Source: Dermatemys mawii (Eukaryota > Chordata > Testudines > Dermatemydidae). Taken from it: DNA of 64,000 nt. The notes under the pieces were generated by a model. It was not told the origin of the DNA and did not search any database. It saw nothing but the letters and a program-made list of their open reading frames with translations. How positions within the stretch are numbered: position 1 is the first letter of the stretch; every line of letters begins with the position of its first letter. Shown in pieces: positions 11,765 through 22,167 of the stretch. The DNA is taken from contig ML677333.1 in the NCBI GenBank assembly GCA_007922305.1, forward strand, positions 17,134,676-17,198,675, written 5' to 3'. The translations under genes were made by a program, and so were the position numbers.

Positions 11765-12135
11765 CACTTGTCTTCACTGCAACAGTTAGCTTGAGTTAGT
11801 ACACTCGAGTTAACTGCACTTGAACTAGCCTAGCTTCAGTGCGAGTGACCATGCTTCAGAATAATGCTGGAGTTATACAGAGTGATTTGATTAGCAGAAC
11901 GATGGTATTAGCTGCAGCTGAGTTGTTGTAACTCAAGCTGTTGCATCCCCACTGCGTTACTAGCACCAGCATCGGCATCACGCAAATGCTAACGCATCCA
12001 CAGTAAGTCAATTAGATCAACATTAAAGCACGACTTAACTCAAGATAGAGATTATTGTGTGTGTGGATGGGAGTCAAGTTAGGGGTAACAGTCAAATGAT
12101 AACTCAAGTTAACTGTGATGTAAACACGCACCCAA
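11765..12135. mobile_element. Putative MITE with long imperfect inverted ends
   Basis: The left end TTGTCTTCACTGCAACAG continues as TTAGCTTGAGTTA. The reverse complement of the right end reads GTGTTTACATCACAG then TTAACTTGAGTTATC, giving about 30 bp of imperfect inverted repeat. The interior contains further CTTGAGTTA / TAACTCAAG echoes. There is no coding sequence, and no clear TSD was found, so superfamily is unassigned. Confidence 0.5.
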
Positions 12136-14191
12136 AGAGGCACAACTCACACTACCTCATCCTAGCTGTCTGTCTGCTTCCAAGCTTTCCTACAGAGCCT
12201 GCTAGCCTGGAAGCCAGACCCAGACCCATCTCCCCACTCTCAACTGTCTCTTAAAGCAATAACTTGCTATTCCAACACAGTCCTTAAGACACCACAGCAT
12301 AAAAGTGATTCACCATAGCTATTCAGCTCCCAAGCCTTGTCTCATTGACTTCAGTATCAAATCATGACTTAGTCCTTGGTGTGTCTACTAAAGACAAAAG
12401 CAAAAGCAGGTGTTTTTTTGTTTTGTTTGTTTTTGTGATGTGAACACTTGAAATTGAATCTTGGCACCATAGATGTCAATTGCAAACTCCCAATGACTTT
12501 AATAGGGTCAGGGTTTCACCCTGTTTTTTAGCAACATCACCAAGACTACCAGCTCATTTCATGTAGATCTTCAAATCACTGTCAAATTATGGTTAGAATT
12601 CTTGCCCAGATTTGAACAGTAAGTTATCTAGAGGCAAAGGACTCTGTATGCTAAAAAGAGATATTGCAAGTGTACATCACAGCACAGCTCATTTGCCAAA
12701 TCTTCTTTGCTGGCTTATATTTTCTTGAAAAGATCTTTATTATTGGTTGCTGCAAAACTTAAAAAAAAACAACATAACTTTTTATGTGAGGTTTAAAGAG
12801 GATTTTTTAAAAAATTCTTCATGTCCTTTTTAGTTTAAATCTTTTTGGCAAAAGCAATTCAAGTGTTCATTTGCACATATCTCTTGTTTATCCATTGGTC
12901 ACTCCCATTAGTAAAAAAATAGTTATGGTTTGTAATTCCTTGAAAAGAATTACAAAGGAAGAACTAGAGCCATTGAACATTATTGGCAAAAGCTGAAATA
13001 TTTTTTGTGAGCAGAATTTGTATTCTCAGCAGGCAGTAGAGTTGACAATGCATGTACCAGTACCAATCTGAGTTATGTTGATTGGTTTGCTTGGTAAACT
13101 TGGTACTATATTGATATCAGTGAACCTGGGAATCTGCAGAACCGACAGTGGTTATCAAAAAGAGAACATTTCGCCTATAGCTAGCACAAGTTATCAAAGG
13201 TATTTCACATTCTGAAGGATGGGGGAGGGGCTGTTTAACCTTGCAGATTCCATTCTGTGGCAACTGTTGCCAAACATAGGCTTTATAATGGTGATTGTGT
13301 TAATCACATCCTAACAAGTAGGATGGAACTGGGAGTTGGGTGGATGCATACACCAGGAATTCCTGTATACCCACACAAGCAACACAAGTTCTGTTTTTGT
13401 TTTCAAGTTCAGTGGTGGGTTTTCCATGTTTTTAGGGTCTCTAAAGTGGCAGATCTGGAGTTTAGTAAAATATGCTCAATTAATGTAAAAATTAAAAACA
13501 GCATCACATTTGCTTTAAGCCAGGGACCTTGCATAATTATTCAGAGCAGAGGTAGTGGATCATTCAGTTTGAGAAATGTTGAGGTGCATTAAATTAAGCA
13601 AGATATCCTCTGTTTTGCTATCTCCTTTATGGAAAAGGAAATTAAAAGGATTTCTATAAATAAAACTAAAATGCAAGCCCTGAACAATAAGCTCAAGTCT
13701 ACAGCAAACTATATCACAGCAAGGGAGGGATAGATTGAAGAGATAAAGGGCGAGTTAGTTGTAGTCCAACAACTGAAATACTTAGAAAAATCAAGAAATG
13801 TGATGATACTTCTTGGCAACCCAAAGTGGAATGAAGCGGATGAAGACTTAACTGCATTAATGGAAAATGTAAATCCCAGAGTTCCAAACTTAGACCTGGT
13901 CTACATAACAAAGTTAGATACATGTAAGTTGACTTGCATCAGCCTTGTTGGGGATTTGTTTCAAGGGTTATCAGCCTTATTTCTTCATTTTCAATAGGAC
14001 TCCAGTCCATGATGAGTTCGGCAGGTACCACTGCCGTAAATGGGCTAGCAGCATTCAAGCCCAGGCAGCTTTGGCAGGCCAGCAGCAGCTGTGCTCTCTG
14101 TGACTGTTACCCTCAAGATCAAGATAGCCAAAATCACCACTACCAGTGAAAAATAGTGCCAGTACACAGTGCCATTGCCCTGCACTCGTAC
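12136..14191. other. Unique noncoding DNA
   Basis: Nothing codes here. Near 12475-12525 (CCCAATGACTTTAATAGGGT) is a trace of the same ancient repeat family as 14462-14537. The plus frame 13257-13592 has no motif. Confidence 0.5.
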
Positions 14192-14314
14192 TAGAGTGAC
14201 CAGACAAGAAATGTGAAAAATCAGGAATGGGGGTGGAGGTAATAGGAGCCTACATAAGAAAAAGACCCATAAATCAGGACTGTCCCTATAGAATCAGAAC
14301 ATCTGGTCACCCTA
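14192..14314. mobile_element. Short hAT-type MITE (123 bp)
   Basis: It starts TAGAGTGACCAGAC and ends GTCTGGTCACCCTA-like (right end ATCTGGTCACCCTA), i.e. terminal inverted repeats TAGRGTGACCAGA. It is flanked by a perfect 8-bp duplication, ACTCGTAC, at 14184-14191 and 14315-14322. The interior (AAAAATCAGGAATGGGGGTG, AGGACTGTCCCTATAGAATC) is noncoding. The size of the duplication supports hAT. Confidence 0.85.
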
Positions 14315-14461
14315 ACTCGTACCCATGGAAATAGGAAGAAATCTCTATGAAGAAATCTAATTAAAATCTGGTGGGAGGGAATCTTGATAATCCTAACTGT
14401 AGCTGATCAACAAGATCAAAATTAATTTTTGTTTAAGCCATGTACGATAAAAAGAGGACAG

Positions 14462-14537
14462 AACTGATTTCTGTCACTTACACTGGTGTAAATCAGAAGC
14501 AAGTCCTCTGAAGTCAATGGAGTTACAATAGTGTAGA
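14462..14537 (+). repeat. Ancient repeat with TTACACTGGTGTAA palindrome
   Basis: Contains CTTACACTGGTGTAAATCAG then CTGAAGTCAATGGAGTTACA. The same two-block arrangement, diverged, is at 4518-4620, 33225-33318 and 62755-62825. It is an old interspersed family that I cannot name with certainty. Confidence 0.55.
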
Positions 14538-15433
14538 AGTGGCTTCAGGGAATACTCAGGCCCAGAGACTCTCAGACTTCATGGTGAGAAGATACTATCT
14601 TGATTTAGTTGGACCTCATGCACATTGCAGGCCACAGAACCTCACCCACTCTTGTAACAGACCCCTTCTTCTGGCCAAGTTACTGAAATCCTCATGTCAT
14701 GTTTTAAAGACTTCAGATTAGGGAGAATATGCCATTCACACTAGTTTAAACGTATAAATTACCCATGCCAAATGCTGCAGAGGGAGGTGAAACCTCTCCT
14801 CCCCGAAATCTCTGCCAGTTTGACCCAGGGGAAAATTTCTTCCAGACACCAGATATGGTGATCAGTTAGACCCTGAAAATGTGGGCAAGACCCACCCGTC
14901 AGATACTACAGAGAATTCTTTCCCAGGTAACTCAAAGCCCTCCCAATCTAGTGTCCCATCACCAGCCACTGGAGATATTTGCCTCTAGCAACTGCAGATC
15001 AGCTACATGCCACTGCAGGCAGTCTCATCATACCATGCCGTCCATAAACTTATCAAGCTCAGTCTTGAAGCCACTTAGTTTTTTGCCTCCACTGCTCCCC
15101 TGGGAATGCTGTTCCAGAAATTCACTTCTCTGAGGGTTAGAAACCTTCGTCTAATTTCAAACCTGAATTTATTGATGGCCAGTTTATATCCATTTGTTTT
15201 TGTGTCCACATTGACACTTAACTTAAATAATACCTTGTCCTTCTTGGTATTTATCATTCTGGTATATTTATAGAGAGAAATCATCTCCCATCAGCATTCT
15301 TTTGGTCAGGCTAAACAAGCCAAGCTCTTTGAGTTTTCCCTCATAAGGTAGGTTTTCAATTCCTCAGAACATCCTACTAGCCCTTCTCTGCCCCTATTCC
15401 AGTTTGAATTCATCTTTCTTAAACCTGGGAGAT

Positions 15434-16912
15434 AAGAACATATGAAAGGCCGTACTGGATTAGACCAAAGGTCCATCTAGCCCAGTATCCTGTCTACCAA
15501 CAGTGGTCAATGCCAGGTGCCCTGGAGTGAGTGAACCTAACAGGTAATGATCAAGTGATCTCTCTCCTGTCATCCATCACCTCTGTTTGTCAGAGGAGGG
15601 TTAGGGACACCATTCCTTACCCATCCTGGCTAATAGCCATTAATGGACTTAACCTCCATAAATTTATCCAGTTCTCTTTTAAACCCTGTTATAGTCCTTG
15701 CCTTCACAGCCTCCTCAGGCAAGGAGTTCCTCAGGTTGACTGTGCGCTATGTGAAGTAGAACTTCCTTTTATTTGTTTTATCTAAAACATTTCATTAGAT
15801 GGCCCCTAGTTCTTCTACTATGGGAACAAGTAAATAACTTTTCCTTATTCACTTCCTCCATACCACTCATATTTTTACATACCACTATCATATCCCCCCT
15901 TAGTCTCCTCTTTTCTAAGCCAAAAAATCCTAGCCTTTTTAATCTCTCCTCATATGGAACCCGTTCCAAACCCCTAATCATTTTAGTTGCCCTTCTCTGA
16001 ACCTTTTCTAATGCTAGTATATCCTTTTTGAGATGAGGAGACCACATTTGTACACGGTATTCAAGATGTGGGTGCACCATGGATTTGTATAAGGGCAATA
16101 AGATATTCTCCGTCTTGTTCTCTATCCCTTTTTTAATGATTCCTAACATCCTGTTTGGTTTTTTGACTGCTGCTGCACACTGCATGGACGTCTTCAGAGA
16201 ACTATCCATGATGACTCCAAGATTTTTTTCATGATTAGTTGTAGCTAAATTAGCCCCCATCATATTGTATGTGTAGTTGGAGTTATTTTTTTCCAATGTG
16301 CTTTACTTTACATTTATCCACATTAAATTTCATTTGCCTTTTTGCTGCCCAATCATTTAGTTTTGTGAGATCTTTTTGAAGTTCTTCACAGTCTGCTTGG
16401 GTCTTAACTATTTTGAGCAGTTTAGTATCATCTGAAAACTTTGCCACCTCACTGTTTACCCTTTCCTCTAAATCATTTATGAATAAGTTTAATAGGATTG
16501 GTCCTGGGACTGACCCTTGGGGAACACCACTAGTTACCCCTCTCCATTCTGAAAATTTACCATTTATTCCTACCCTTTGTTCCCCTTCTTTTAACCAGTT
16601 CTCAGTCCATGAAAGGATCTTCCCTCTTATCCCATGGCAACTTAATTTACATAAGAGTCTTTGGTGAGGGACCTTGTCAAATGCTCTCTGGAAATCTAAG
16701 TACACTACGTCCACTGGATCTCCCTTGTCCACATTTTCGTTGACCCCTTCAAAGAACTCTAACAGATTAGTAAGACATGATTTCCCTTTACAGAAACCAT
16801 GTTGACGTTGCCCAACAATTTATGTTCTTCTATGTGCCTCACAATTTTATTCTTTACTATTGTTTCAATTAATTTGCCCGGTATGGATGTTAGACTTACC
16901 GGTCTGTAACTT
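15434..16912 (-). mobile_element. Younger CR1 LINE nested in the older CR1
   Basis: A 5'-truncated minus-strand CR1 of a different subfamily, about 1.48 kb. Its 3' tail lies at 15434-15540 (plus-strand text TATGAAAGGCCGTACTGGAT, AGACCAAAGGTCCATCTAGC), and its truncated 5' end is near 16912. It retains the RT palm and thumb region (see 15778-16732). Because it interrupts the CR1 at 14568-18350, it is the later arrival. No convincing TSD is seen, as is common for CR1. Confidence 0.85.
15778..16732 (-). pseudogene. CR1 reverse transcriptase, frameshifted
   Basis: Two overlapping minus-strand frames form one RT fragment. 16732-16283 holds the palm: VVYLDFQRAFDKVPHQRLL (first catalytic Asp region), then GVTSGVPQGSVPGPILLNLF, then KFSDDTKLLK, which keeps the two catalytic aspartates in an F-S-D-D form of the usual FADD box. 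16296-15778 continues with the C-terminal region ([58 protein letters not shown]). The join needs a frameshift near 16285-16296. The endonuclease domain and the N-terminal RT are missing because of 5' truncation, so it cannot mobilise itself. Confidence 0.85.
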
Positions 16913-17940
16913 CTGAACTGCACACAAATATTCCAGATGAGTTCTCACCAGTACCTTTTATAATGGTACTAACACTTCCCTGTCTCTATTGTAAATACCT
17001 CACCTGATGTGTCATAGGACTGCATTAGCCTTTTTCACAGCCGCAGCACATTGACAGCTCCTAGTTATCCTGCGATCAACCAATACACCCAGGTCTTTTT
17101 CCTCCTGTGTCACTTCCAACTGATACGTCTCCAGCTTCTAGTAAAAAATCTTGTTTGTCCCTAAATGCATAACTTAGCTCTTTACATTATTACATTTCAT
17201 CCCATATCTATTATTCCAGTTTGCAAGGTCATCCAGGTCACCTTGTATGATATTCCAGTCCTCCCCCATTCTGACAATACCTCCCAACTTTGTCATCTGC
17301 AAATTTTATTAGCACACTCCCACTTGTTGTGCCAACATCAATAATAAAAATGTTAAATAAGATTGGTTCCCAAAGTCGTTCTCTGAGGAACTCGACTAGT
17401 AACTTTTCCCCAGCCTGACAGTTCACCTTTCAGTGTGACCTGTTGCAGTCTCCCCTTTAACCAGTTCTTTATCCACCTTTCAATTCTATCCCCATCTTCT
17501 CCAATTTAGCTAATAATTTCCCATGTGGAACTGTATCAAATGCCTTACTGAAATCCAGAGAGATTAGATCTTCTGCATTTCTTTCATCTAAAAAATCAGT
17601 TATCTTCTCAAAGAAGGAAATCAAATTGGTCTGGCATGATTTACCTTTTGTAAAACCATGTTTGTATTTTAATCCTCATTACTTTTCACTCCTATATCCT
17701 TAGCTACTTTCTTTTTCAGCATTTGTTCCAAGACCTTGCATACAATTGAGATCAAACTAATAGGCCTGTAGTTTCCAAGATCACCTTTTCCCCCTTTCCT
17801 TAAAATAGGAACTATGTTAGCAATTCTCCAGCCTTAGGGTACAACCGTCAAGTTTACAGATTCATTAAAAATCCTTGCTATTGGGCTTGGAATTTCATGA
17901 GCCAGTTCCTTTAATATCCTTGGATGGAGATTATCTAGGC

Positions 17941-18080
17941 CATAGGTGCTGGAAATAGGAGTGCTGCTGCACCCCCTGCCGTGAAGTGGTCCCCTCAGAT
18001 ACATGGTTCACAGTTCGGTTCAATGGTTCTCAGCACCCCCCACCATTCCACTATACAAATTGTTCCAGCACCCCTGAGAT
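17941..18080. mobile_element. Small inverted-repeat element inside CR1
   Basis: About 140 bp. The left end ATAGGTGCTGGAA pairs with the right end TTCCAGCACCCCTGAG, and the interior contains CAGCACCCCCCACCATTCCA. It interrupts the CR1 reading between GAGATTATCTAGGCC and CACCCTGATTTAGTCCCATT, which are close neighbours in other CR1 copies. No exact TSD can be seen. It is probably a non-autonomous DNA transposon, with the class unresolved. Confidence 0.55.
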
Positions 18081-18350
18081 GGGCACCCTGATTTAGTCCC
18101 ATTAAGATGTTTGAGTTTGACTTCCACCTCAGAGGTGGTAATTTCTACCTCCATATCCTCATTCCCATTAGCCATTCTGCCACTACTTCTAAGCTCCTCA
18201 TTAAAAACTGAGGCAAAATATTTGGTTAGGTATTGGGCCATGCCTAAATTACCTTTAATCTCCACCCCATTCTCAGTGCTTAGCAGTTCCACTTCTTTGT
18301 TTATTTATGACTATAAAACTTTTTACTATTGGTTTTAATTCCATAAAGTT

Positions 18351-19804
18351 TAACGAGCACAAGCTTTAATTTCCACCCCTACCTCCAGACTTTGTCCAGC
18401 TACACAGCTAGATGTGACTTTTCTGTATTTTAAAATGTGGACAAAGGAGATGAAGCTTCTATTTCATATTTGGAAAATCTTCAAGTCACATCCAGCATTT
18501 TGCGTAATTATCGCTGTGGTGCTGAACCTACACATGCCAGCCACAGCTGCTCAGGAGAAACATACAGCTTTAAATTGTATTGGGCACAAGGTTTTTGTTA
18601 ATCCAGTTTTGATTTTTGTCTCTCCATGGCTCTCAGGAACTAGAGCCATAAATGCTCACAGAATCAAAGCCTTAGATGGCAAGTGACAGACAAGAGGTGA
18701 GGGGAGAGAAATACAATGAAATCATTTGCAATTTTTTATTGGTCATAAATAATGATATCAGTGCCAAATATAGACACCTGCCCCTCAATCCAGCAATCAA
18801 ATTGCCTTCTTATAAATTGATTTCTTACATGTGATGAGACATTAAGAATGTTACCAGTCTTTCATCTTTACAAGAATTTAATCTTTCTAAAACTGACTTG
18901 GTTATTAAATGTAGGCCTGATGTGTGATTTGCATGTAATGCAGTAGAAATAACTCAAAACATCAAGCATGTTTCTGTTATCCAGCAGTAATGGGTACTTC
19001 TAGCTTGGCACAACTCTAACACCCATCAAGGTTCTCTTTATTTTTGTGCCCAGAGTGAAACATCAATTACAGTCACATACTTTAGTTTTCTTGGAACTTA
19101 TCAGTATGATGATAGTTCTGAAGAGAAACAGACACAGTGTTGTGGTATATTCCAGAGAGGACAATTTTTCAAAGTAAAAGCCTAATGTAAAGTATTTAGG
19201 ATAAAAATATATAAATAAGCAATAAGACTTGCTTATAAGTAGTGCTCTGTGATTTTCCTTTGAAAGTTTTTACTTTCTGGAATTCACTGTAACCTCATTT
19301 TGTTTTGCTGGCACTTTCTCCAGTAGAGGAAACAGCTGCACAACACTGATAAACTTTAGGAAGGCTGAAATGGATAGCTGGGGTTGTTGCTTCAGTATAA
19401 GAACAACATATATAAAAGTTCTTACTTGGCACTATTTTCTGTGGTTAAACCTCATTTTCTGTCTCAATACATAATGCAGTTAACAGCTGCAATCACCACA
19501 AAAACACATATATTGAAAAAAATCAGCATGTATGATTCTCCACACTATTACACCACCTAAAATGGATGCAACCCTGCTGACATAAATGGAATGTAAAATT
19601 GGTGCAGGAAAGTGGAGATTCAAGCACATACAGCTCATTATGCATTATTTATTATTTTAATAATAGCCATAGATGTACAAAGGTGGCACTTCTAAAAATC
19701 CTTTGAACGTGTGTTGAATAAAAGAAATGCTTATGTAAACTGCAACATCCAATTCTTAAATCTGCTAAATCAATATAGAAATATGCTATACCAAATATAT
19801 CTAT
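18351..19804. other. Unique AT-rich DNA
   Basis: No gene or repeat family recognised. The plus frame 18414-18686 (90 codons) lacks motifs. Confidence 0.55.
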
Positions 19805-20091
19805 ACCACATCAGCCATAGCATCAGGGGCTTGTTCACCTGCCCATCTACCAATGTGATATATGCCATCATGTGCCAGCAATGCCCCTCTGCCATGTACA
19901 TTGGCCAAACCGGACAGTCTTTACGCAAAAGAATAAATGGACACAAATCAGCCATCAAGAATTATAACATTCAAAAACCAGTAGGAAAATGCTTCAACCT
20001 CCCTGGACACTCAAAAACAGACTTAAAAGTGGCAATTCTTCAACAATTAAAAACTTCAAAAACAGACTCCAGTGAGAAACTGCAGAACTGA
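19800..20091 (+). pseudogene. GIY-YIG endonuclease domain of a PLE
   Basis: In the frame 19711-20091 the part from about 19800 encodes the nuclease. It has IYAIMCQQCPSAMYIGQTGQ with the paired tyrosine motifs and the two cysteines spaced as in PLE nucleases, then LRKRINGHKSAI with the conserved Arg and His, then CFNLPGHSKTDLKVAI. The frame stops at LQN. The following bases in another frame give KLICKLDTIKLGLN, where the family's terminal Glu-containing and GLN blocks lie, so a stop or frameshift near 20085 breaks the gene. The first 30 codons before 19800 are not PLE-like. This domain nicks target DNA for reverse transcription in active elements (family knowledge). Confidence 0.85.
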
Positions 20092-20510
20092 AATTAATTT
20101 GCAAACTGGACACCATCAAATTAGGCCTGAATAAAGATTGAGAGTGGATGGGTCATTACACAAACTAATTTCCCTCTGCAGATACTCACATCTTCTTGTC
20201 AACTATTTGAAATGGGCCATTTTGATTGGCACTACAAAAGTGATTTTTTTCCCTCCCTCGGTATTCACCTCTTCTTGTCAACTGTTGAGAATAGGCCACT
20301 TTTCTCCTTAATCGAATTGGCTCATTATCACTGATCCCCCCAACATCTGGTAAGGTAACTCCCATTTTTCATGTGTTGTGTATCTATACTTGTCTATTGT
20401 ATTTTCCACTCTATGCATCTGATGAAGTGGGTTTTAGCCCATGAAACCTTATGCCCAAATAATTTTGTTAATCTCTAAGGTACCACCAGGACTCCTTTTT
20501 GTTTATACCA
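19805..20510 (+). mobile_element. Penelope-like element, 5'-truncated
   Basis: The 3' part of a Penelope-like retroelement. It begins near CACATCAGCCATAGCATCAG, encodes the end of the GIY-YIG endonuclease (see 19800-20091), then a 3' UTR that ends with the conserved tail CTGATGAAGTGGG...GCCCATGAAA...TCTCTAAGGTACCACCAGGA. The second copy at 44565-45770 aligns over the whole of this segment. RT is missing. PLEs are distinct from LINEs in having this nuclease. Confidence 0.85.
20411..20460 (+). ncRNA. Hammerhead-ribozyme-like core in PLE tail
   Basis: CTGATGA at 20419-20425, one extra A, a stem II candidate GTGGG (20427-20431) with CCCAT (20438-20442; four pairs plus a G-T wobble), and GAAA at 20443-20446, followed by CCTTATG. 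This is the order of a hammerhead catalytic core, and hammerhead motifs have been described in PLE terminal repeats. Against it: one unpaired A lies between CTGATGA and stem II, and stem I pairing is weak. The same core recurs at 45639 and, mutated, in the palindromic insertions. Activity is not shown by sequence alone. Confidence 0.4.
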
Positions 20511-20765
20511 AGTATGTCACTCTGAAGTACAAGAAGCCTCTGTTAAATGAGCAAGCCCTCAAAGGGGTCAGGTTTTTCTCTGTTGTTTCTACAGAAAATC
20601 CACAGGAGAGCTTTGTTTCTTATTTCTAGATTCACAAGCAGATAGATGAAAGAAATTAAAGAGTTTCAGTATGCCATCAGCATCCTCCTTTCCCTTGCCA
20701 AGATCTTTGTTGTGAACCAAAATTACTTCAGTATTACATGCTGGAATCTACAAACACTCTGGATA

Positions 20766-20896
20766 GGAAACTTTTATTATTCTAATAAAACATTTAGGCC
20801 CTACATTTGTTTACGCAAACAAATGTAGGGTCTAGAGGGCTTAGGGAACTTATATTATTCTAATAGAACATTTAGGCCCTACAATTGTTTACGCAA
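20766..20896. repeat. Direct repeat pair with internal hairpin
   Basis: A 53-bp unit (20766-20818, containing TAGGCCCTACATTTGTTTAC) is repeated at 20845-20896 with few changes. Between them, a perfect inverted repeat at 20799-20830 has 14-bp arms CCCTACATTTGTTT / AAACAAATGTAGGG and a 4-base ACGC loop. The structure lies immediately upstream of a CR1 insertion. Confidence 0.9.
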
Positions 20897-20908
20897 GGTA
20901 GTCATGAT

Positions 20909-21863
20909 ATTAATTATCTGGAGGATGGCATGGACTGGGCAGCAGGTTTCAGATGGCAATGGTCTCAGCAGGTTTGCAGATGGCACTAAACTGTGGGGGA
21001 GTGGTAGATACGCTGGACGGTAGGGATAGGATACAGAGGGACCTAGACAAATTAGAGGATTGGGCCAAAAGAAATCTGATGAGGTTCAACAAGGACAAAT
21101 GTAGAGTCCTGTACTTTGGACAGAAGAATCCCATGCACTGCTACAGACTAGGAACTGAATGGCTAGGCAGCAATTCTTCAGAAAAGGACCTAGGGGTTAC
21201 AGTGGATGAGAAGCTGGATGAGAGTCAAGAGTGTGCCCTTGTTGCCAGAAAAGCCAACAGCATTTTGGGTTGTATAAGAAGGGGCAATACTAGCAGATCA
21301 AGGGACCTGATAATTCTCCTCTATTCGGCATTGGTGAAGCCTCATCTGGAGTACTGTGTCCAGTTTTGGGTCCCACACTACAAGAAGGATGTAGAAAAAT
21401 TGGAAAGAGTCCAGTGGAGAGCAACAAAAATGATTAGGGGGCTAGAGCACATGACTTATGAGGAGAGGCTGAGGGAACTGAAATTATTTAGTCTACCGAA
21501 GAGAAGAATGAGGGAGGATTTGATAGCTGCTTTCAACTACCTGAAAGGGGGTTCGAAAGAGGATGGATCTCAGCTGTTCTCAGTGGCACCGGATGACAGA
21601 ACAAGGAGTAATGGTCTCAATTTGCCATGGGAGAGATTTAGGTTGGATATTAGGAAAAACTTTTTCAGTAGATGGTGGTGAAGCACTGGAATGGATTACC
21701 TAGGGAGGTGGTGGAATCTCCTTTCTTAGAGGTTTTTAAGGTCAGGCTTGACAAAGCCCTGGCTGGGATGATTTAGTTGGGGATTGGTCCTGCTTTGAGC
21801 AAGCTTTTGGACTAGATAACCTCCTGAGGTCCCTTCCATTCCTGATCTTCTATGATTCTATAC
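20909..21863 (+). mobile_element. CR1 LINE, 5'-truncated, with intact 3' end
   Basis: A bird/turtle-type CR1 starting inside the RT palm near CTGGAGGATGGCATGGACTG. It ends at the typical octamer tail TTCTATGATTCTATAC (21848-21863). The 3' UTR contains CTGGCTGGGATGATTTAGTT and GACTAGATAACCTCCTGAGG. It is the best-preserved CR1 in the window. Near its 5' end a 19-bp block (GCAGGTTTCAGATGGCA / GCAGGTTTGCAGATGGCA) is duplicated at about 20942 and 20969. Confidence 0.9.
20953..21681 (+). pseudogene. CR1 ORF2 C-terminus (RT thumb and connection)
   Basis: An open frame of 242 codons, almost all of it CR1 RT C-terminal: [96 protein letters not shown]. The first 17 codons are out of frame. The proper frame reads FADGTKLWG, in which the second catalytic Asp of FADD is Gly. 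An extra G in the G run at about 20995-21001 shifts the frame. The ATG is therefore not a real start. No endonuclease domain is present. Confidence 0.88.
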
Positions 21864-22053
21864 GATCTGACCTGAAAAGTATTTATTGATTCAGAAAATA
21901 AGGTTTCAAGGCCATTTTCATGAAAGTTTACATAATACTTCATGACCTGTATTTAGGACTAGACTTCATCCTGAGTAATGCTTCAGAAATGCCACCCCTG
22001 AATGTCCACTTTTTGAGAAAGGCATGTCTTCAGAAAGTGCAGATTCAGTTCTG

Positions 22054-22167
22054 ACAAAGAGTTCTGTGGCACCTTAAAGACTAACTAAAGTCTAACTAGT
22101 TAGTCTTTAAGGTGCCACAGAACTCTTTGTCACTTCTGCAATTCCAGACTAACACGGCTACCCCTCT
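22054..22167 (+). mobile_element. Palindromic PLE-end insertion, copy A (114 bp)
   Basis: Two inverted copies of the PLE 3' terminus: the left arm reads ACAAAGAGTTCTGTGGCACC and on through TTAAAGACTAAC. The right arm is its reverse complement and continues past the end of the left arm with CTGCAATTCCAGACTAACAC and GGCTACCCCTCT. It is flanked by a 12-bp duplication, GATTCAGTTCTG (22042-22053 and 22168-22179). The left arm is truncated at ACAAAG; the right arm is complete. See also 30661-30880 and 34022-35275. Confidence 0.85.

Larger units (their letters stand above)
14568..18350 (-). mobile_element. CR1 LINE, interrupted by two insertions
   Basis: A minus-strand CR1 running from its RT N-terminal region (about 18350) to its 3' UTR end (about 14568). 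Reading the minus strand, 18292-18020 encodes an N-terminal RT segment (NGVEIKGNLGMAQYLTKYFA). Around 17600-17400 lies the block giving LISLDFSKAFDTVPHGKLLA. The ORF2 C-terminus lies around 15284-15075, and the rest is 3' UTR. Frames are broken in many places. A second CR1 occupies 15434-16912: CR1 text stops after 'CTTAAACCTGGGAGAT' and resumes at 'GAACTGCACACAAATATTCC', which are adjacent in intact copies. A small element sits at 17941-18080. Confidence 0.85.
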
